DNA from: Siphonodentalium dalli
Lineage: Eukaryota > Mollusca > Scaphopoda > Gadilida > Siphonodentaliidae
Length of the DNA stretch: 64,000 nt
Reading direction: 5' to 3'
Assembly: GCA_032622095.1 (NCBI GenBank)
Contig: CP136065.1
Coordinates: 215,306,151-215,370,150, forward strand
Part shown: piece by piece, positions 10,836 through 23,212 of the stretch
Position numbering within the stretch: the stretch's first letter is position 1
Layout of the letters: every line of letters begins with the position of its first letter
Program-made: the position numbers and the translations under genes
Notes under the pieces: generated by a model
Seen by the model: the letters and a program-made list of their open reading frames with translations, nothing else
Databases searched by the model: none
What the model was told of the DNA's origin: nothing

Positions 10836-10958
10836 AAAATATCAGCAGTCCCTTTATTATGTTGAGCCAGCTAACCAATCAAAATGCATGATATTAACGT
10901 GTTCCGACACGTTTCATTTCTAATTTTAGATGTTAAATGTGCCGACATTGTTCTTTGG

Positions 10959-11291
10959 TAAAATTGGCGCGCGCGCGGAGGGGGGGGGTGTGAGAGCGGC
11001 ATACGCCGCCGCGGCGGCGGCGGCGGCGGCTGTTGTTGTTGTTGTAGTTGTTGTTGTTGATACGTATGTCAATGCAATTATGAGTGATTTCAATATGCAC
11101 AATCTATTGTATAGGTAAAAAATTGGTGAGGGGGGCCGCACGCACGCCAATTTTTTACCAATACAATAGATTGTGCATATTGAAATCACTCATAATTGCA
11201 TTGACATTTGTATCAACAACAACAACAACTACAACAACAACAAGCGTATGCCGCTCTCACCCCCTTCCCCTCCGCGCGCGCGCCAAATTTA
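10959..11291. repeat. 333-bp inverted repeat with GC-rich arms
   Basis: The arms run 10959-11125 and 11146-11291 around a spacer rich in G and C (TGAGGGGGGCCGCACGCACG). Outer ends read TAAAATTGGCGCGCGCGCGG on the left, and the complement on the right differs in two or three bases. Both arms contain a GTT/AAC repeat; only the left arm carries a GCC expansion (near 11003-11030), which accounts for most of the length difference. The Bcl-2-like gene reads away from its left side. It could be a foldback transposon or two terminal repeats of a linear DNA element joined head to head. Confidence 0.85.
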
Positions 11292-11397
11292 TTTTTGTGA
11301 AGGCTTTCACAATTGTTATTCGTCCAACATTGCGGAACTGTCGAATTTTGAAAACTTGTACCATCCCAGTGTAGATAAAGAGTTCGAAGCAGAATAA
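11292..11397 (+). other. Possible 3' end of a coding frame beside the palindrome
   Basis: From the right edge of the palindrome the + strand is open to TAA at 11395-11397 and reads FHNCYSSNIAELSNFENLYH with protein-like composition. No start codon or family is visible. It may be the tail of a gene of the same virus-like insertion, or chance. Confidence 0.2.
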
Positions 11398-14300
11398 CCA
11401 CTTCATTTGAATTAGATTTCCTTAAAATATTGGGATTTTTAGAGCACATTGTGAACTAAACATGTTTTTTAATCCGCCTGGCTTCTCTGGTTGCAAGCCC
11501 AGATAAAGGATGCGGGGAGTTAGTATAGTTGATTGTTCACCTCCATCAAATTTGAAGAGCATATATGCAAATGTTAAATGTACATGTATAAGAATGCATG
11601 ACAATATCCGAACAAATAAACAACTTGTGTGCACATAATATTATTGAATTAGGCATTATAAGACACGTATAATTATATAGTAAGTTTTGTGTCATATTGG
11701 CGTGCGATGGCACTTTCATTGCAGTGACGGTGCCATATCACACACATGATCATGTTATGATATTTAATAATTTCAGTGTCCAATATCGTAAAGGTTTTGT
11801 AAATGTATCTATATCACATGCGCCAGGTCTAGATATATGTATAACAATTGGTATAGTATAACTGTTACAGATATATGAAATAGATAAATGTCGCCTGCGT
11901 GTGGTCTATATACAACTCGCAGTGTTATATATTTGTTACATGAAATTATACATTTGTCGCCTTATTGTGGACAATGTGTCAATTATTATACACAGATAAT
12001 AACCACATGTAATGTCACATGGAAATTAACGCCTTGTAGTGATATACGGCCAATATTATGTTCGTTTGTGTTCGTTGTTTAGTAGCTTTGTATTCAAATA
12101 ACGCTACTAACACAAACAAATATGTCATCAAAGTTGGAAATAATACCATATACACATATAATGGACATCCATGCACACACAAACCCAATTTCACCCTTCT
12201 ATTCTTGTTTTTGGACCTGTGTTCGTTTGTGTTCGTTTATGTTCGTTTGTGTTCGTTGTTTAGTAGGACCGCTTCCTGCCTAATCATATATACATGTAGA
12301 TAATGCCTACTTCACATTCACTTTTCCTCTACGAGAACCCACAAGTTGTTATAGTAAACAAGATATATGCATTGTGTAGCTCATAATAAGACCGTTTTGA
12401 GTATTCTAACTATGAAAAAAACTATATGCACAAGCGTTTATGAAACTCCATGGATAAAGATAAAGGTTGTTATATATATATCATTTGCTTATTAATTCCA
12501 ATGATACATGTTATCATTTTGCCTTTAGGAGCATTTCTTGTAGTTCTCACGGGAGAAAATTGCAAGAAATAACATTGCCTGAGTATCCGTCTAATATGTC
12601 TAAAACGGTTTATAATTTACTCATGCACAATTCTTAAATTATATTCACTTCACATTGTGGCAGATGGTTTTGGGGGGAAAATCAAAATTTAACATATTTT
12701 TTGTTGATGACCATTTGCCCTCTTGGTTCGTTATTTTGTCCGCCATGTTTCAGCACCAAAATTAATAATTATACACTGGTAATTCAAATAACACGATGTT
12801 CGTACGCATAAATTCTCATTCTCAAACAAACACTTAAATCACACCAAAAATGACGAATTGTTTTAGAAAAACATTAAAAAGAGAAGTGACTAAGCACATG
12901 TTAGTTAGCAAAATGAGACTGTCATAACACAACACTCATTTGTTCCTCGTTGTAGTGGATCAGTATGACACACGTGTATTTTATTGTGACAGCGGCTACA
13001 ATTATTGCGAACTGAATTTCATGAAAGTCGGGTCACCTTTTTGGTGGATGTATCCATGGTTACCGCACCATTATCAAATTTTCCGTCAGGTCTTATCTTG
13101 TAGCATATAATCTAACATTCCATATGGCATATATAAATCGCATAAGTACCATAGGTATATTAAACTCCTTCAATACGGCCATGTTTTGGGTCCTGATCGC
13201 TCACTTATTGATCATTGAATACTACTATTTATTGAATAGTAAGCAGAAGATATATTCCGGTTCACGTCAAATCTTTCAATGGTGAAAGCTTCATGATGAC
13301 CTTTCTCGTCCTGTTTCGTTGAAATCGTGGCGGGGACATTTTATGAACTAAATGAACATGATGAAATCGACAAGTTTTTCCATCTACTATCCAAAGCCCT
13401 ACACAGGAGTAACGAAATATAATGGATAATTTCAGTAAAATACTCCCCACTCCCACTGGACGTACATGTATATATAACTGTCTTTGTCTTTTAAATACTT
13501 TGATGTGGATCGTTTATATGCTGCAATAATTTGTACCAAAGGAACCGATTCTTAAATATTATTAGATTTTATAACTCCGAGATGGTGGTTCATTGGTTTG
13601 TTTACATTTTGAATGTTGGATTTTTCAGTTACCCGGATGTACATGTATGGATGACATAATTACCACGAAATTACAATCAGTGTCTACTTTATCAACTAAC
13701 CCTTGTGTGCGGGGCATACTTAATCATAATCATCCCACAAAATAATACGTCTGGGCAGGTCAGAACAAACTGGTCCCTAAAAGAGGATTATGAGAATATA
13801 ATTGGTGAACTCACCGAAGCAAGTAGTTCAACAAAAAGCGCTCCACATCAGTAGTACCTGAAGGGTTCGAGTGTGGTGATATAAAACAACTCATATGACT
13901 AATAGAAACCCGTGAAGACACGCTATATATAGTTCATCTAAATAGAAGACACCGTCGACATACATAATAAGCGCGCCTACATAGCCATCGTGGTAAAGAT
14001 AATGTGATTAAAGAGATAGATTCGAAATACGCCAATATCACACAGGAAACAATGAATCTGTTCAGTTCTGTCTGTCTGTCCCAGTGCTGAAAAGAAGGGG
14101 AAACGAGTGAAAAATGAGTTCTGGTGAGACTTATTCATTCAAGAGATTTTAGTTCTCGCGTGCACAAGTTGACTACGACAATGTAAATGGATCATGAACT
14201 ACCAGCACCGTCTCACCAAGTTGTGTATCCTTCTTTCGTTAACCATAGGCGTGTTAGGATGGGAATTTCCAACATTTGGAAAGTTTGATGTCCCAGTTGG

Positions 14301-14669
14301 AGAGTTCCAAAACAAGGGATGGGGTGCAAATACAATGTATTAGTCTAAGAAAATCACGGTCTGCATCAAGGGGTGGAGTTGGAAATTCAAAGATGGACAA
14401 AGTATAGCTAGACCATCTATTCATGTCCATGTTCTAAAAGGACGTGAACCTAAGCAAAATAAACCGCTTAGTATTAGTGTCACCTGAACGCATATTAGTA
14501 TAGTTTCGAAATATTCAAAGCCGCTACATTTTGTAATGGTACACCATAGTGTTGGCATTCTCGTATACAGCGTCCTTGTGTGTGCGTGTCATGTTGTTCA
14601 TCGGTGGTGTATGCATAATTTATACTTCCTTTCGATTGTGAATGCGTCTTCATTTATTTAGTTCTTGTA
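11398..14669. other. About 3.3 kb without a recognisable gene; short GTTCGTTTGT repeats
   Basis: Nothing coding was recognised on either strand. Repeats of GTTCGTTTGT followed by TTCGTTGTTTAGTAG occur at 12058-12085 and 12220-12266, suggesting a local duplication. The last part should include the promoter and 5' UTR of the receptor gene, but no TATA box in a convincing place was found. Confidence 0.45.
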
Positions 14670-14751
14670 ATGGCGATGTTTTGGTTAGTCTTTGTTACAT
14701 TGTCCTCCATGTCGGATAATTTGGCAGCTCAGCAGATACCTACAAATACAT
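14670..14751 (+). CDS. Receptor exon 1: signal peptide
   Basis: From ATG 14670, 27 codons plus one base, then the donor T|GTGAGT. The sequence MAMFWLVFVTLSSMSDNLAA has a hydrophobic core at residues 3-12 and a plausible cleavage after LAA. The phase-1 donor matches the phase-1 acceptor of the next exon 13.5 kb away, and the join leads straight into the lectin domain. Because the exon is short and the intron long, this assignment is less certain than the later exons. Confidence 0.6.
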
Positions 14752-14869
14752 GTGAGTTACCTACCCCCTTTTATTCAATTATTTACACATTACAAGTTAC
14801 GATGTTTATGTTATGCGACAGTTACAGGTGCCATTGCATTCTGATTGTTTGTGATATGTATGCAGGTAG

Positions 14870-15775
14870 TCGCCACTATAGTCGGCGAGATGGACTATCT
14901 GCAGGATGGGATCAGGCTGATGATTGGACAAGATATTTATAAGTCGTGTACTCGTCACATCCGATACGCTTTCCGATGATCGCGACCGAATTAGGATCAT
15001 AATTATCAGCTGTCCGTTTTGACTGTCAAAATACGACCTATTTTGACACTCGTTTCCAGTTGAGGAGATCTGTACTAGATTTTACCTTTTGTTATATCGT
15101 CTTCTCACTGTGTGGAAGTGAAAACAAACGCCGATATTATTATTATTGCCTTTTTTAATTCTGAACGACGGATGATATCTTTGTGGGTATGAATAGTACT
15201 GCACAGCTAACGTGTGTTATATGTTGTGTTCAACTTAGCGGGGGAATCGGTGGTGCATGGACATTTGATATACGGTTTTCGATTTTATTAATAATGGGAT
15301 GTGTATAGCGCCTGTCCCTGCAAGGGCCCTTAGCGCAAATAATAGTGGTATCTGATTGTGCAGACGATAATAACCTGCCATTTGCCCACTCTTATGTTAA
15401 CGTGATGATGGACACACTACATGTAGTAAATGGTAGCGAAATATGGTCTTTTGAGATAATCCACACCCTTGAGACTCGGCACATCAATTTATATCATGGC
15501 ATTGTCAGTCAAAACGAGGGATGGCTGCGCAGATGGTAAATTTCAATCTGAAATTGCGCGACTGCATGAGGGATGGCGGCGCAGAGGGTAAATTTCAATC
15601 TGAAATTGCGCGATTGCGAGTAGAAACAACTAGCACTGACGGGGTCATTACACGTCGCCACATCTATGTATACTATAGGTACAAATGCATCGCTTGAAAG
15701 AGGTAATTTGGTACCAAGCATGACCTTTGCGGCGGTTTGGACACTCATGATTTATATAATTATATATCGGCGACA
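14870..15775. other. Intron 1, first part: decayed LINE hairpin and a 53-bp duplication
   Basis: At 15298-15335 is a worn copy of the LINE C terminal hairpin (TGTATAGCGCCTGTCCC). At 15515-15620 a 53-bp unit occurs twice, each with the palindromic core AATTTCAATCTGAAATT. No further exon was recognised. Confidence 0.5.
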
Positions 15776-15990
15776 TAATAATAATAATAATAATATTTGT
15801 ATAGCGCTTATCCCCAATAAGCGGGCCCTAAGCGCTTGACATAAACATAAACAAGAAATATAAATATACACAATATCAAAGTCACTTTCTGAAACGCCGC
15901 GCAAACAAGTAAGTTTTCAATGACTTTTTTAAGTCGTCAAAAGATGGTGACTCTTTTATGTTCAATGGCATAACTGTTAGAGGGGTATAT
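15776..15990 (-). pseudogene. LINE family C, 3' terminal fragment
   Basis: On the - strand the frame 15990 to 15882 reads MPLNIKESPSFDDLKKSLKT and ends YLFARRFRK-stop, the usual C-terminal end of a CR1/L2-type LINE ORF2. It is followed by a stem-loop with arms at 15803-15810 and 15830-15837 (AGCGCTTA) and an ATT repeat tail (15776-15797). The same ending occurs at 34403-34460, which identifies the hairpin plus ATT tail as this family's 3' end. Confidence 0.72.
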
Positions 15991-16419
15991 ATATATATGT
16001 AACACAAAACAGCAAATGTCAAACGCATGGGTACACGAACATGTCTATAACTTACACGTATCGGATATCAAAAGCATGTTTAGGTGGATGCCCACCATTG
16101 ACAAAGAATATTATGAATTGATATAGTGCAAAGAAATGGATTAAATTATTTTTTTCGTTTAATTTCTAGGTTTGTATTTTAGATTTCAAACTTCGCATCC
16201 CAATAGTCGGCAAATGTAATATTTCATACATGTGGAGGAAAATATAATTGACTAGTGAGATTGTTTATGCCATAGCATTACGATCGACAGTCCCCATCTG
16301 TGTCTTTTTTGAGAACTTTATACAGGTTTAAACAAAAAATCAAACCCAAATCAACAAACACAAAATAAATAACAAGACATGAATAAAACAAACTTGTCAA
16401 GATTTCTTCTTTATTTTTT

Positions 16420-17100
16420 GTTGTTGCTTTCTTTTTCTTTCTGTCTTCTGTAGACTATATATTTGTTTCTGTTTGGGAATTGGCCTAGGTGTTTTTCTAC
16501 TTGTTGTCTTTCATCAATTTCTAACTTCGCTCTGGCTGTTGCCGCTGTGACGTCTGTCATGCGTTTCTTTACCGTGGCTATTTCCCGCTGTGCCTTTCTT
16601 ATGGCTCTGCAACAGCTGCATGCGAGACAGTGGGGCCGCTGCTGGTGTTGGTGGTGTAAGGCCGTGGTTGATATGCGTTATCATTCATAATCATAATGTG
16701 ATGGTAGTGGTGGACCTATCTCCATATCGGATGCTGCAGTAGCTGCCTGTGTGACATAGGTGGATCTCTGCGATGGTGGTCTGCCAGTGGACACGATAGT
16801 GGAGGGCTAGTCGTGGTCCAATCCGGACGCAAAGTGGTAAGGAGGTGTGCGTCTCTCCGCTCTCTCCTGTATCCACTTGGCCCTCCAATCGGAGTCCCTG
16901 CGGCGGCGTGATGGAGTCATTTTGTTCTTCAAACAATCGACCGAGTGGAAGCCGTTCAGCATATGAGATATCTCGTGGGGATTAGAGACGAACACATTGT
17001 CCACCGAGGCCCGACAAAAATCCGGATTCACCCTAGCGGCTAAGCTCTCTCGAGTGTCCACACGACCAAAGGACGAATATGGACGGATTTTACATGACCG
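16420..17100 (-). pseudogene. Decayed coding tract of unknown family, with CxCC and coiled-coil
   Basis: On the - strand, 17100 to about 16420 reads as protein in linked frames. It has an N-terminal part (RPYSSFGRVDTRESLAARVN), an arginine-rich part (PSRRRRDSDWRAKWIQERAE), an in-frame TAG near 16810, a proline/threonine-rich segment, a stop near 16690, then LACSCCRAIRKAQREIATVK followed by a charged helix of coiled-coil type. I do not recognise it. A retrotransposon gag-like or accessory protein is possible; a CxCC-plus-helix fragment also occurs near the Gypsy element at about 60060 (-). Confidence 0.4.
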
Positions 17101-17259
17101 GATTTGGACCTAACATCTGAATGTGGAGTGTTTTTTGTTTTGTGTTTGGAGGGCGAAGGTTAAAGGTTCTGAACAGCTCTGAATTGTGCTAACACACACC
17201 TTAAGATCGGGGGCGAAAGTCGTGTTGAGAATCCACTACTCTCCTGAACTTACAGCCCA

Positions 17260-17500
17260 CCAGCCTCGATTGTTTTGACTCCTGGTATTCATCAAAATTT
17301 GATACTTTATATGGATCAAAATGCGACTGAAAATCAGCGTAGTAAAGCTTTTTCACGTGGGGAATATTCGTCGTGTTGAGTACACTGACAATATATTCGG
17401 TTTTTGTTGGTATTGATCAATACCAAATCTGATTCCCTTGGTTTTGATCAAAACCAAATCTGATTCCCTTGGTTTTGAGGACATGTTCAATACCATATAT
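17260..17500. repeat. Dispersed repeat with GGTTTTGATCAAAACC palindromes, copy 1
   Basis: Two or three palindromic units (TTGGTATTGATCAATACCAA, then TTGGTTTTGATCAAAACCAA) preceded by a block including CCTCGATTGTTTTGA and ATTCATCAAA. The same block and palindromes recur at 26950-27450. Confidence 0.7.
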
Positions 17501-18059
17501 TGGTTTTGACTGATAGCCTTCAAGAGTTATCGTTACTGTTTCCGTGTATAGCACATGGCCAGTCGCCATTTAATTTCGAAGCGACTGAAACATATTCTAG
17601 TGTTAAAATATATAACAGCAAATAGCAAATAACTTAGTCTGGTTCAATGGATGATCACAAATATGCTTCCCGATTGCCGGACAATCTAATCTTGGGGAAT
17701 CTTGACAGGTATGTATATCTAATAACTATTAATTATAGGATACTATCAGTTTCGACTTCAACCGTTGACTTTGCACGAAATCTTCACGTATTTTGTCTCA
17801 GCACACAAGCTCATATTGTATATGGGCGCCATCACGATAGAGAAGTGACAGAACATTTCAAACTCTACAAATAAGATTATGCCTTTGTCAATGGATAAGA
17901 CATAACAAATTTTCATCAAAAAGACTTGAAGTTGAAAAAGACATTTCTCAGTATATTTGATAAATATTTGTCATGATGTTTGAAATTGGTCATGTCCACA
18001 GCAATTTATCAGATTTAGAACTTTAGGTCATGTGTATGGAATGGCATGTATTTTTACAT
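17501..18059. other. Intronic sequence, nothing recognised
   Basis: No gene or ordered repeat was seen; a 75-codon frame at 17647 lacks any motif. Confidence 0.4.
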
Positions 18060-19440
18060 TTATTCCTTATTTGCGCTCAAGCCTAAGTCACTTACGCATA
18101 AACGCAAATTTAAATCATTTACGCTTAAGCACAAAAGGAACATATTTTTCATATTTATGCTTAAGTTCACATAAGAACTAAAAGTTAAAGCCCCATCCCA
18201 TATATGGGAGGCCAAATTCACATTTAATAGCCAATTACGCTTAAGCGTAATGCATTAAGCCATGATGCTTGAGCGTAATTCAGATTTCAATGAAAAGCAT
18301 AATCTATTACACTTAAGCGTAATGCCATTATGCATGTCATTATGCTTAAGCGTAATTCAAATTCCATATGTGAAAACTCCCCTGAAGCTGAAATGGATGC
18401 AGCCAATAACTGATGTTAGTAACGTTTGACAAATATCTACCTTAGATGATATCATATATGTAAGGTAATACGGCTATGAAAATATATTATGCTTAAGCAG
18501 AATGGCATTGCGCTTAAGCGTACTTTTCAATTTTCAGGGCTTTATGACTAATTTGATTCTCGCTAAATTAAATCTATTTTGAGCGCGGGATACGCTTACG
18601 CATAATTAGCTATTAAATGTGAATTTGGCCTCCCATACCAATATGGGTGAGCCACAAACCAATATTAATTTAGACCGATCTGTCTACATTTGTTGGCCAA
18701 TCAGTCTAAATAGATTGAATGTTGACAATTTTGATAGGACATACAATTTTCATCCAAAAAAATCTTAAAGTTAAAAAAGACATTTGTCAGTTTATTTGAT
18801 AAAAAGTTGTCATTCCGCTTGACAATAAAATACGCACAAATTACTTATGCGTATTAAACTGCAAATTATTTGTACTTAAAATTTACGCTTAAGCGCAAAT
18901 TATTTATGCCTAAAATATATGCATATGATTAAAACTTAAGCTAAAATAATTTACGCTTAAGCACAAATGGATCATATATATGCCTAAGCGCAAATAAGGC
19001 ATATATGTTGAAAGTATGGGAGGCGGTTTTCACTTTATTAGCTAATTACGCTTAAACGTAAATAATTATTCTTAAGCATAAATTATTTACACTTATAAGG
19101 AATAATTTATTGAAATAATTTAAATAATTTATGCGTAAGTATGATTCATCTGAATTACACTTCGATTATGCCGAACCATAATTCATTTGTGCATAAGCGC
19201 GCGACTCATTTATGTATAAGCTTAATTAAATTATATTTAAGCAAAATATGGTTCTTCACCTATCGTGGTTGCTTCCATCTCATCTTGAGGGCATCTTCAT
19301 GAGAATGTATATGAATGATGCCTAAGCGTAAATGAAGTCATAATTTTATTACGTTTTATCATTATGTAATGTCTACATTAAGCTTAAGCGTAAGTTAAAT
19401 TAAGCGCAATTAGCTAATAAATACGAATAAGGCATGCCAT
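18060..19440. repeat. AT-rich field of TTACGCTTAAGCGTAA-type palindromes
   Basis: About eighteen variants of the palindromic core CTTAAG flanked by TACG/CGTA or GCA occur within 1.4 kb. Inside it, a block reading CCCATATATGGGAGGCC, then AAATTCACATTTAATAGC (about 18195-18226) recurs inverted at about 18605-18645 and again in direct orientation near 19017-19050. This looks like several nested foldback elements. Confidence 0.7.
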
Positions 19441-20465
19441 ATAAAAGGGCATCCAAGTTTAGTTATTGGTTGAAAGATAATTATAGAACAACTCCCCTTA
19501 TCCTTATCCAAGATGCATGCAGGCGGTAAAAAACCAATCGGTCTAATAAAAAAAAGTCTGATAGAGCGATCAGGCTAATAAAGGTCAATCTGTGGATTAC
19601 AATTTACACAGATCTGTTTATACCTTGGAAACAACTATAATTTGTTCTATCATTAAATTTGGGTCAGTTATCATTAATTAATGTCCTGTTAAATATTACC
19701 ATATCTATAGATGGTCAGTTTTGTATTTTTGTCTCTCATTTCATTTCAAAATTCTAGATTTGTCTTAATATTTTGAAAATTTTCATGTAATTTTCACTGA
19801 AATGAAGATCGAAAACAGGAGAATGTTATAAATGCATGCTACTGGATGGCTATAATTTACTGTGTATTTGCAGATGAACAAATACTATTAATATCTGATA
19901 ATATTTCATTAACTAAATGACAGTTAATCAAAATGAACTTGAAGAAGAAAATTATGTTGCAACATAGAGATCGAAATTTGATCGGCTTACTAAGGCTAAG
20001 GTGTTACTTATACCACTCTCACCCACTGAATAATTATAGTTTTAAATATAAAAACTTCATGGTAACATCATCTCTATAGCGTTCAATAATGTACCCTAAA
20101 ATTTAAGACCTGTACCTGCACCTGGATCGAACAGACCATTATTCTTCGCTGATCGATCATATCGTCACAAAAACTGCTCGTTAAATGTCTCTATTCATGA
20201 GAAGGAAGTACTGGTATGTCAGAGTAATGGATTAATATATGTATTGTCCGGGGAACATCGTGGTTTGTTTGTATTTTGTTTCATATTCTTCTTTCCGGAC
20301 TTGAAGCAAACGCTCCGTTGCCAGAAAACTGTTGCGGCGATCCTAAAGGCTAAACTTTAGGATAAACAAAGTGATGAAATAAATTACCTCGAACATATGC
20401 AGCTTTTATTTTCCCCCATGGTCTATCGACATATACATATTCTCAAAATGTCTCCCTCGACCATG
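19441..20465. other. Intronic sequence, nothing recognised
   Basis: AT-rich, no coding motif and no clear repeat. Confidence 0.4.
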
Positions 20466-22183
20466 TTAGTGCCACCGCAGATGCTGCTTTTAAAATCGTA
20501 AGTGGGGAAAATGACAGGTGGAGAAATGTGTCGAAATGATTTGGCTTGCCCGCAAACGCTACGGTGCAGCAATGTCTGCAGCTACGATTTTATCTACATG
20601 ATCGAGCACATGCTAGCATGTAAATTGTGAGACCATGGTCATGTGACAGCTATGGTCGTGCGCGTTGCCGAGGTCACGCCACGATTTTCCTGGTGAAAAT
20701 CAAACATTGCTTGATCGCTTACGATATGGCTGCGATATTGTCATGGTCATGCACAATGGTAGTCCAAGTCTTCTTGTACTAAAACCAGCTAAGATATTGG
20801 GATGGCGATTTGCTGTTTTAGTCCAAGCCCGCTTGTATACCATTCCTATCACACGAGTTACGCCCACGATCTGTGGCGGGAATTTGTGGTGTATTTTACT
20901 CGATTTACCTAGCAAATCAATACATGATGCTATATACATCGGAAAGGCTTACATCTTATGGTCATAATGGTGTATAATAATCTAACTTTAATGTTAAATT
21001 ACACATAGAATATTCCGGTTGATTGCCACAAACATCGATTTGTTTCTCTGTTTGTTTACGTTTTAACCGAAAGCCGAAGTGGTCCGAATAAGTTCGGCAT
21101 AATCCGCTGTTTGTTCTGAGAATTCTACTTTCCGCTTCTATATATATAGCGCGGGTTTTCCGAAAAAAAATGGCGAAAACCGATCGCCCGAAAGTCCAGT
21201 TTTCTATGTGCTTTCAGAACAATTCCCGCACTAAAAACTTAATGACATAATGGAGGATCAGAACGGTAGTTTTGTTGACAATTTTCGCAAGCAACTTGTC
21301 AAAATTGGAGCAAATTAGAACTCTTGTGTCTGACTTGCCATGCGTGTGATGTGCATTTTGACATCTGTGTTGATAAAATAATCGGAGAACCGAATCACAC
21401 AGTTACGAAATATAGTTATTCCGTTTTAGTGGGACTTTTCAAACTTAAGGTTAAAAATTTATACAAATTTGATTTGATTTTTTGTGTGCTTAACAAGAGC
21501 AGTATATTGCCCTGTTCGCTTAGTATATATCTTAATATCGCGGAAGTCCACCAAATATGGGTGAAATGTAGCACCATATAAGGCATATTATATCTAATGC
21601 TCGTAACTTGTGTTTACACTGTTTTAAACGTTGAGAGGGTTCTAATTCCCGTAATTTATTTAGTGTATTACATTTATATCTCCAATGTTTAATTAATCTT
21701 TTTATTATTTTATTTATTGACATACATAATTACGATTACAATGGAGAATTCATCGTAATTTGCGCTGTTGTCCAAAATCTACGGAATATTTTCAACGGAA
21801 AATGCCGAACACAGTTCGCGAGGTCAACCGAGTTCGCATACTTTTAAAAAATTGTAAACATTGAGGTAAATGTCTCTTTTCGCATTAAATTACCGTTTTA
21901 AAATCACAACTGATGTGGGTTTCAGATAAAATAGCATGTCTTCTGCGGAAAATATCCGTTTATTGTCGCAATTGTGATATTTTATTTCATATAATTGTGG
22001 TTTTATTTGAGCGGGTCACTAACGCTTAAGCTCTGACATAAGAGAGCATATAGGACGGGCTTGGACTAAAAACAGCAAATCGCCATCCAAATATCTTAGC
22101 TGGTTTTAGTACAAGAAGACTTGGACTAGCACAATGGATGCTCCACCTGCGATTTTTAATCGCAGCATCTGCGGTGGCACTTA
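20466..22183. repeat. Inverted repeat pair enclosing about 1.7 kb
   Basis: GTGCCACCGCAGATGCTGC (from 20469) and a 90-bp block beginning TAGTCCAAGTCTTCTTGTAC (from 20759) recur in inverted order at 22183-22153 and 22131-22046. The left arm has an extra insertion of some 240 bp between the two blocks. The inner 1.1 kb contains no transposase-like frame. This suggests a non-autonomous transposon or the edge of an inverted duplication. Confidence 0.65.
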
Positions 22184-22249
22184 GATCCACCGTGGAACTG
22201 CATTGAGATATGACCACTATCAGTCTGGTTCTTAATACCAGCAGAGGCA

Positions 22250-22420
22250 GACTGGGCCAAAAAAACGGCCCGGGAAATGAATAGAATACCGGCCCATCTG
22301 AATGGCACCGAGTGGGGAGGGTCTCTGTTCTGTTCGGGGGCTGTCCACCTTGGGAAACAGAGCGCCGAGTGGGAGAGGGTCTCTGTTCGGAGGGGTTTAC
22401 TTGGGAAATTCCAACTACAC
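22250..22420. repeat. Two-copy GC-rich duplication
   Basis: The segment GAGTGGGGAGGGTCTCTGTTC with following CTTGGGAAA recurs about 60 bases later with small changes. Confidence 0.5.
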
Positions 22421-22726
22421 CCCACCCCTGAATCAGAATGACTGAATCGGACCAAATACATGTTTTTGCATAATTCCATGTGAACCTCAGTGCTCTGCCT
22501 AATAATATCCTATATATTCATAAACCATGCATGGTTCTATATTTTTTATATTCCCGATATGAGACCATTCAGATATTTTTACCTGCAAATTGCACAAATT
22601 CTAACATCTAGCGGTCTAACTCTAGACAAATGCACATGGCTATGGCAAGAGACCAGGACACACCGGGCTATCCATGGTTGTTCGGCCCGGGTGAGAAAAC
22701 TGTACAAGAAAATCGCTAATCCTTAA

Positions 22727-23212
22727 AGGTACTCAATCCGTAAAGAGGGTCCCCATCTCAACAGATTCCAAAAACAACAATCCGATCAGAGGGTCCTATA
22801 TTACTATTTCTTTGGCTTTGGGGGTAAAAAATATTTGATTCGAGTCGAGGAACCCATCAAACAAAGCTCAGAGTTATTAGATATTGATTTTTGAAATTTG
22901 TTAATTGCTCGAGATGAGTACTAATAACTGCCGTCAATTTGGTAACCTGCTCGAGATTTTACGCCAAAACTCTATTCAAACAGACAAGGATGGATAATTC
23001 TATAATCAAGTGGTAATAATAACGAAATTTTGACTGTCTTCTGGGCCAGAAAGAATTCCCGATAATGAAAAATAATAGATTTCTAAAATAGATATCTAAC
23101 AAATCTGAGCTTTGATGGGTGACTTCCTCGACTTGAATCAAATATTTTTGACCCCCGAAGCCATTGAAATAGTAATTGAGAGGAGTTTTATCGGATTGAG
23201 TACCTTTAAGCA
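22727..23212. mobile_element. MITE family D, copy 1 (foldback, about 485 bp)
   Basis: The ends read CTTAAAGGTACTCAATCCG and its complement at 23193-23212. The arms extend roughly 120 bp inward, including a segment with ATTTGATTCGAGTCGAGGAA. There is no coding capacity. Related copies lie at 24264-24651 and, less complete, 55839-56286. Confidence 0.75.

Noticed and set aside
10926-11374. Frames with poly-Ala, poly-Val and poly-Thr around the palindrome
   Set aside because: Trinucleotide repeats inside the inverted repeat create these frames.
14865-14942. Possible exon after a TATGCAG acceptor in intron 1
   Set aside because: It runs into a stop (TAA 14940-14942) before any good donor.
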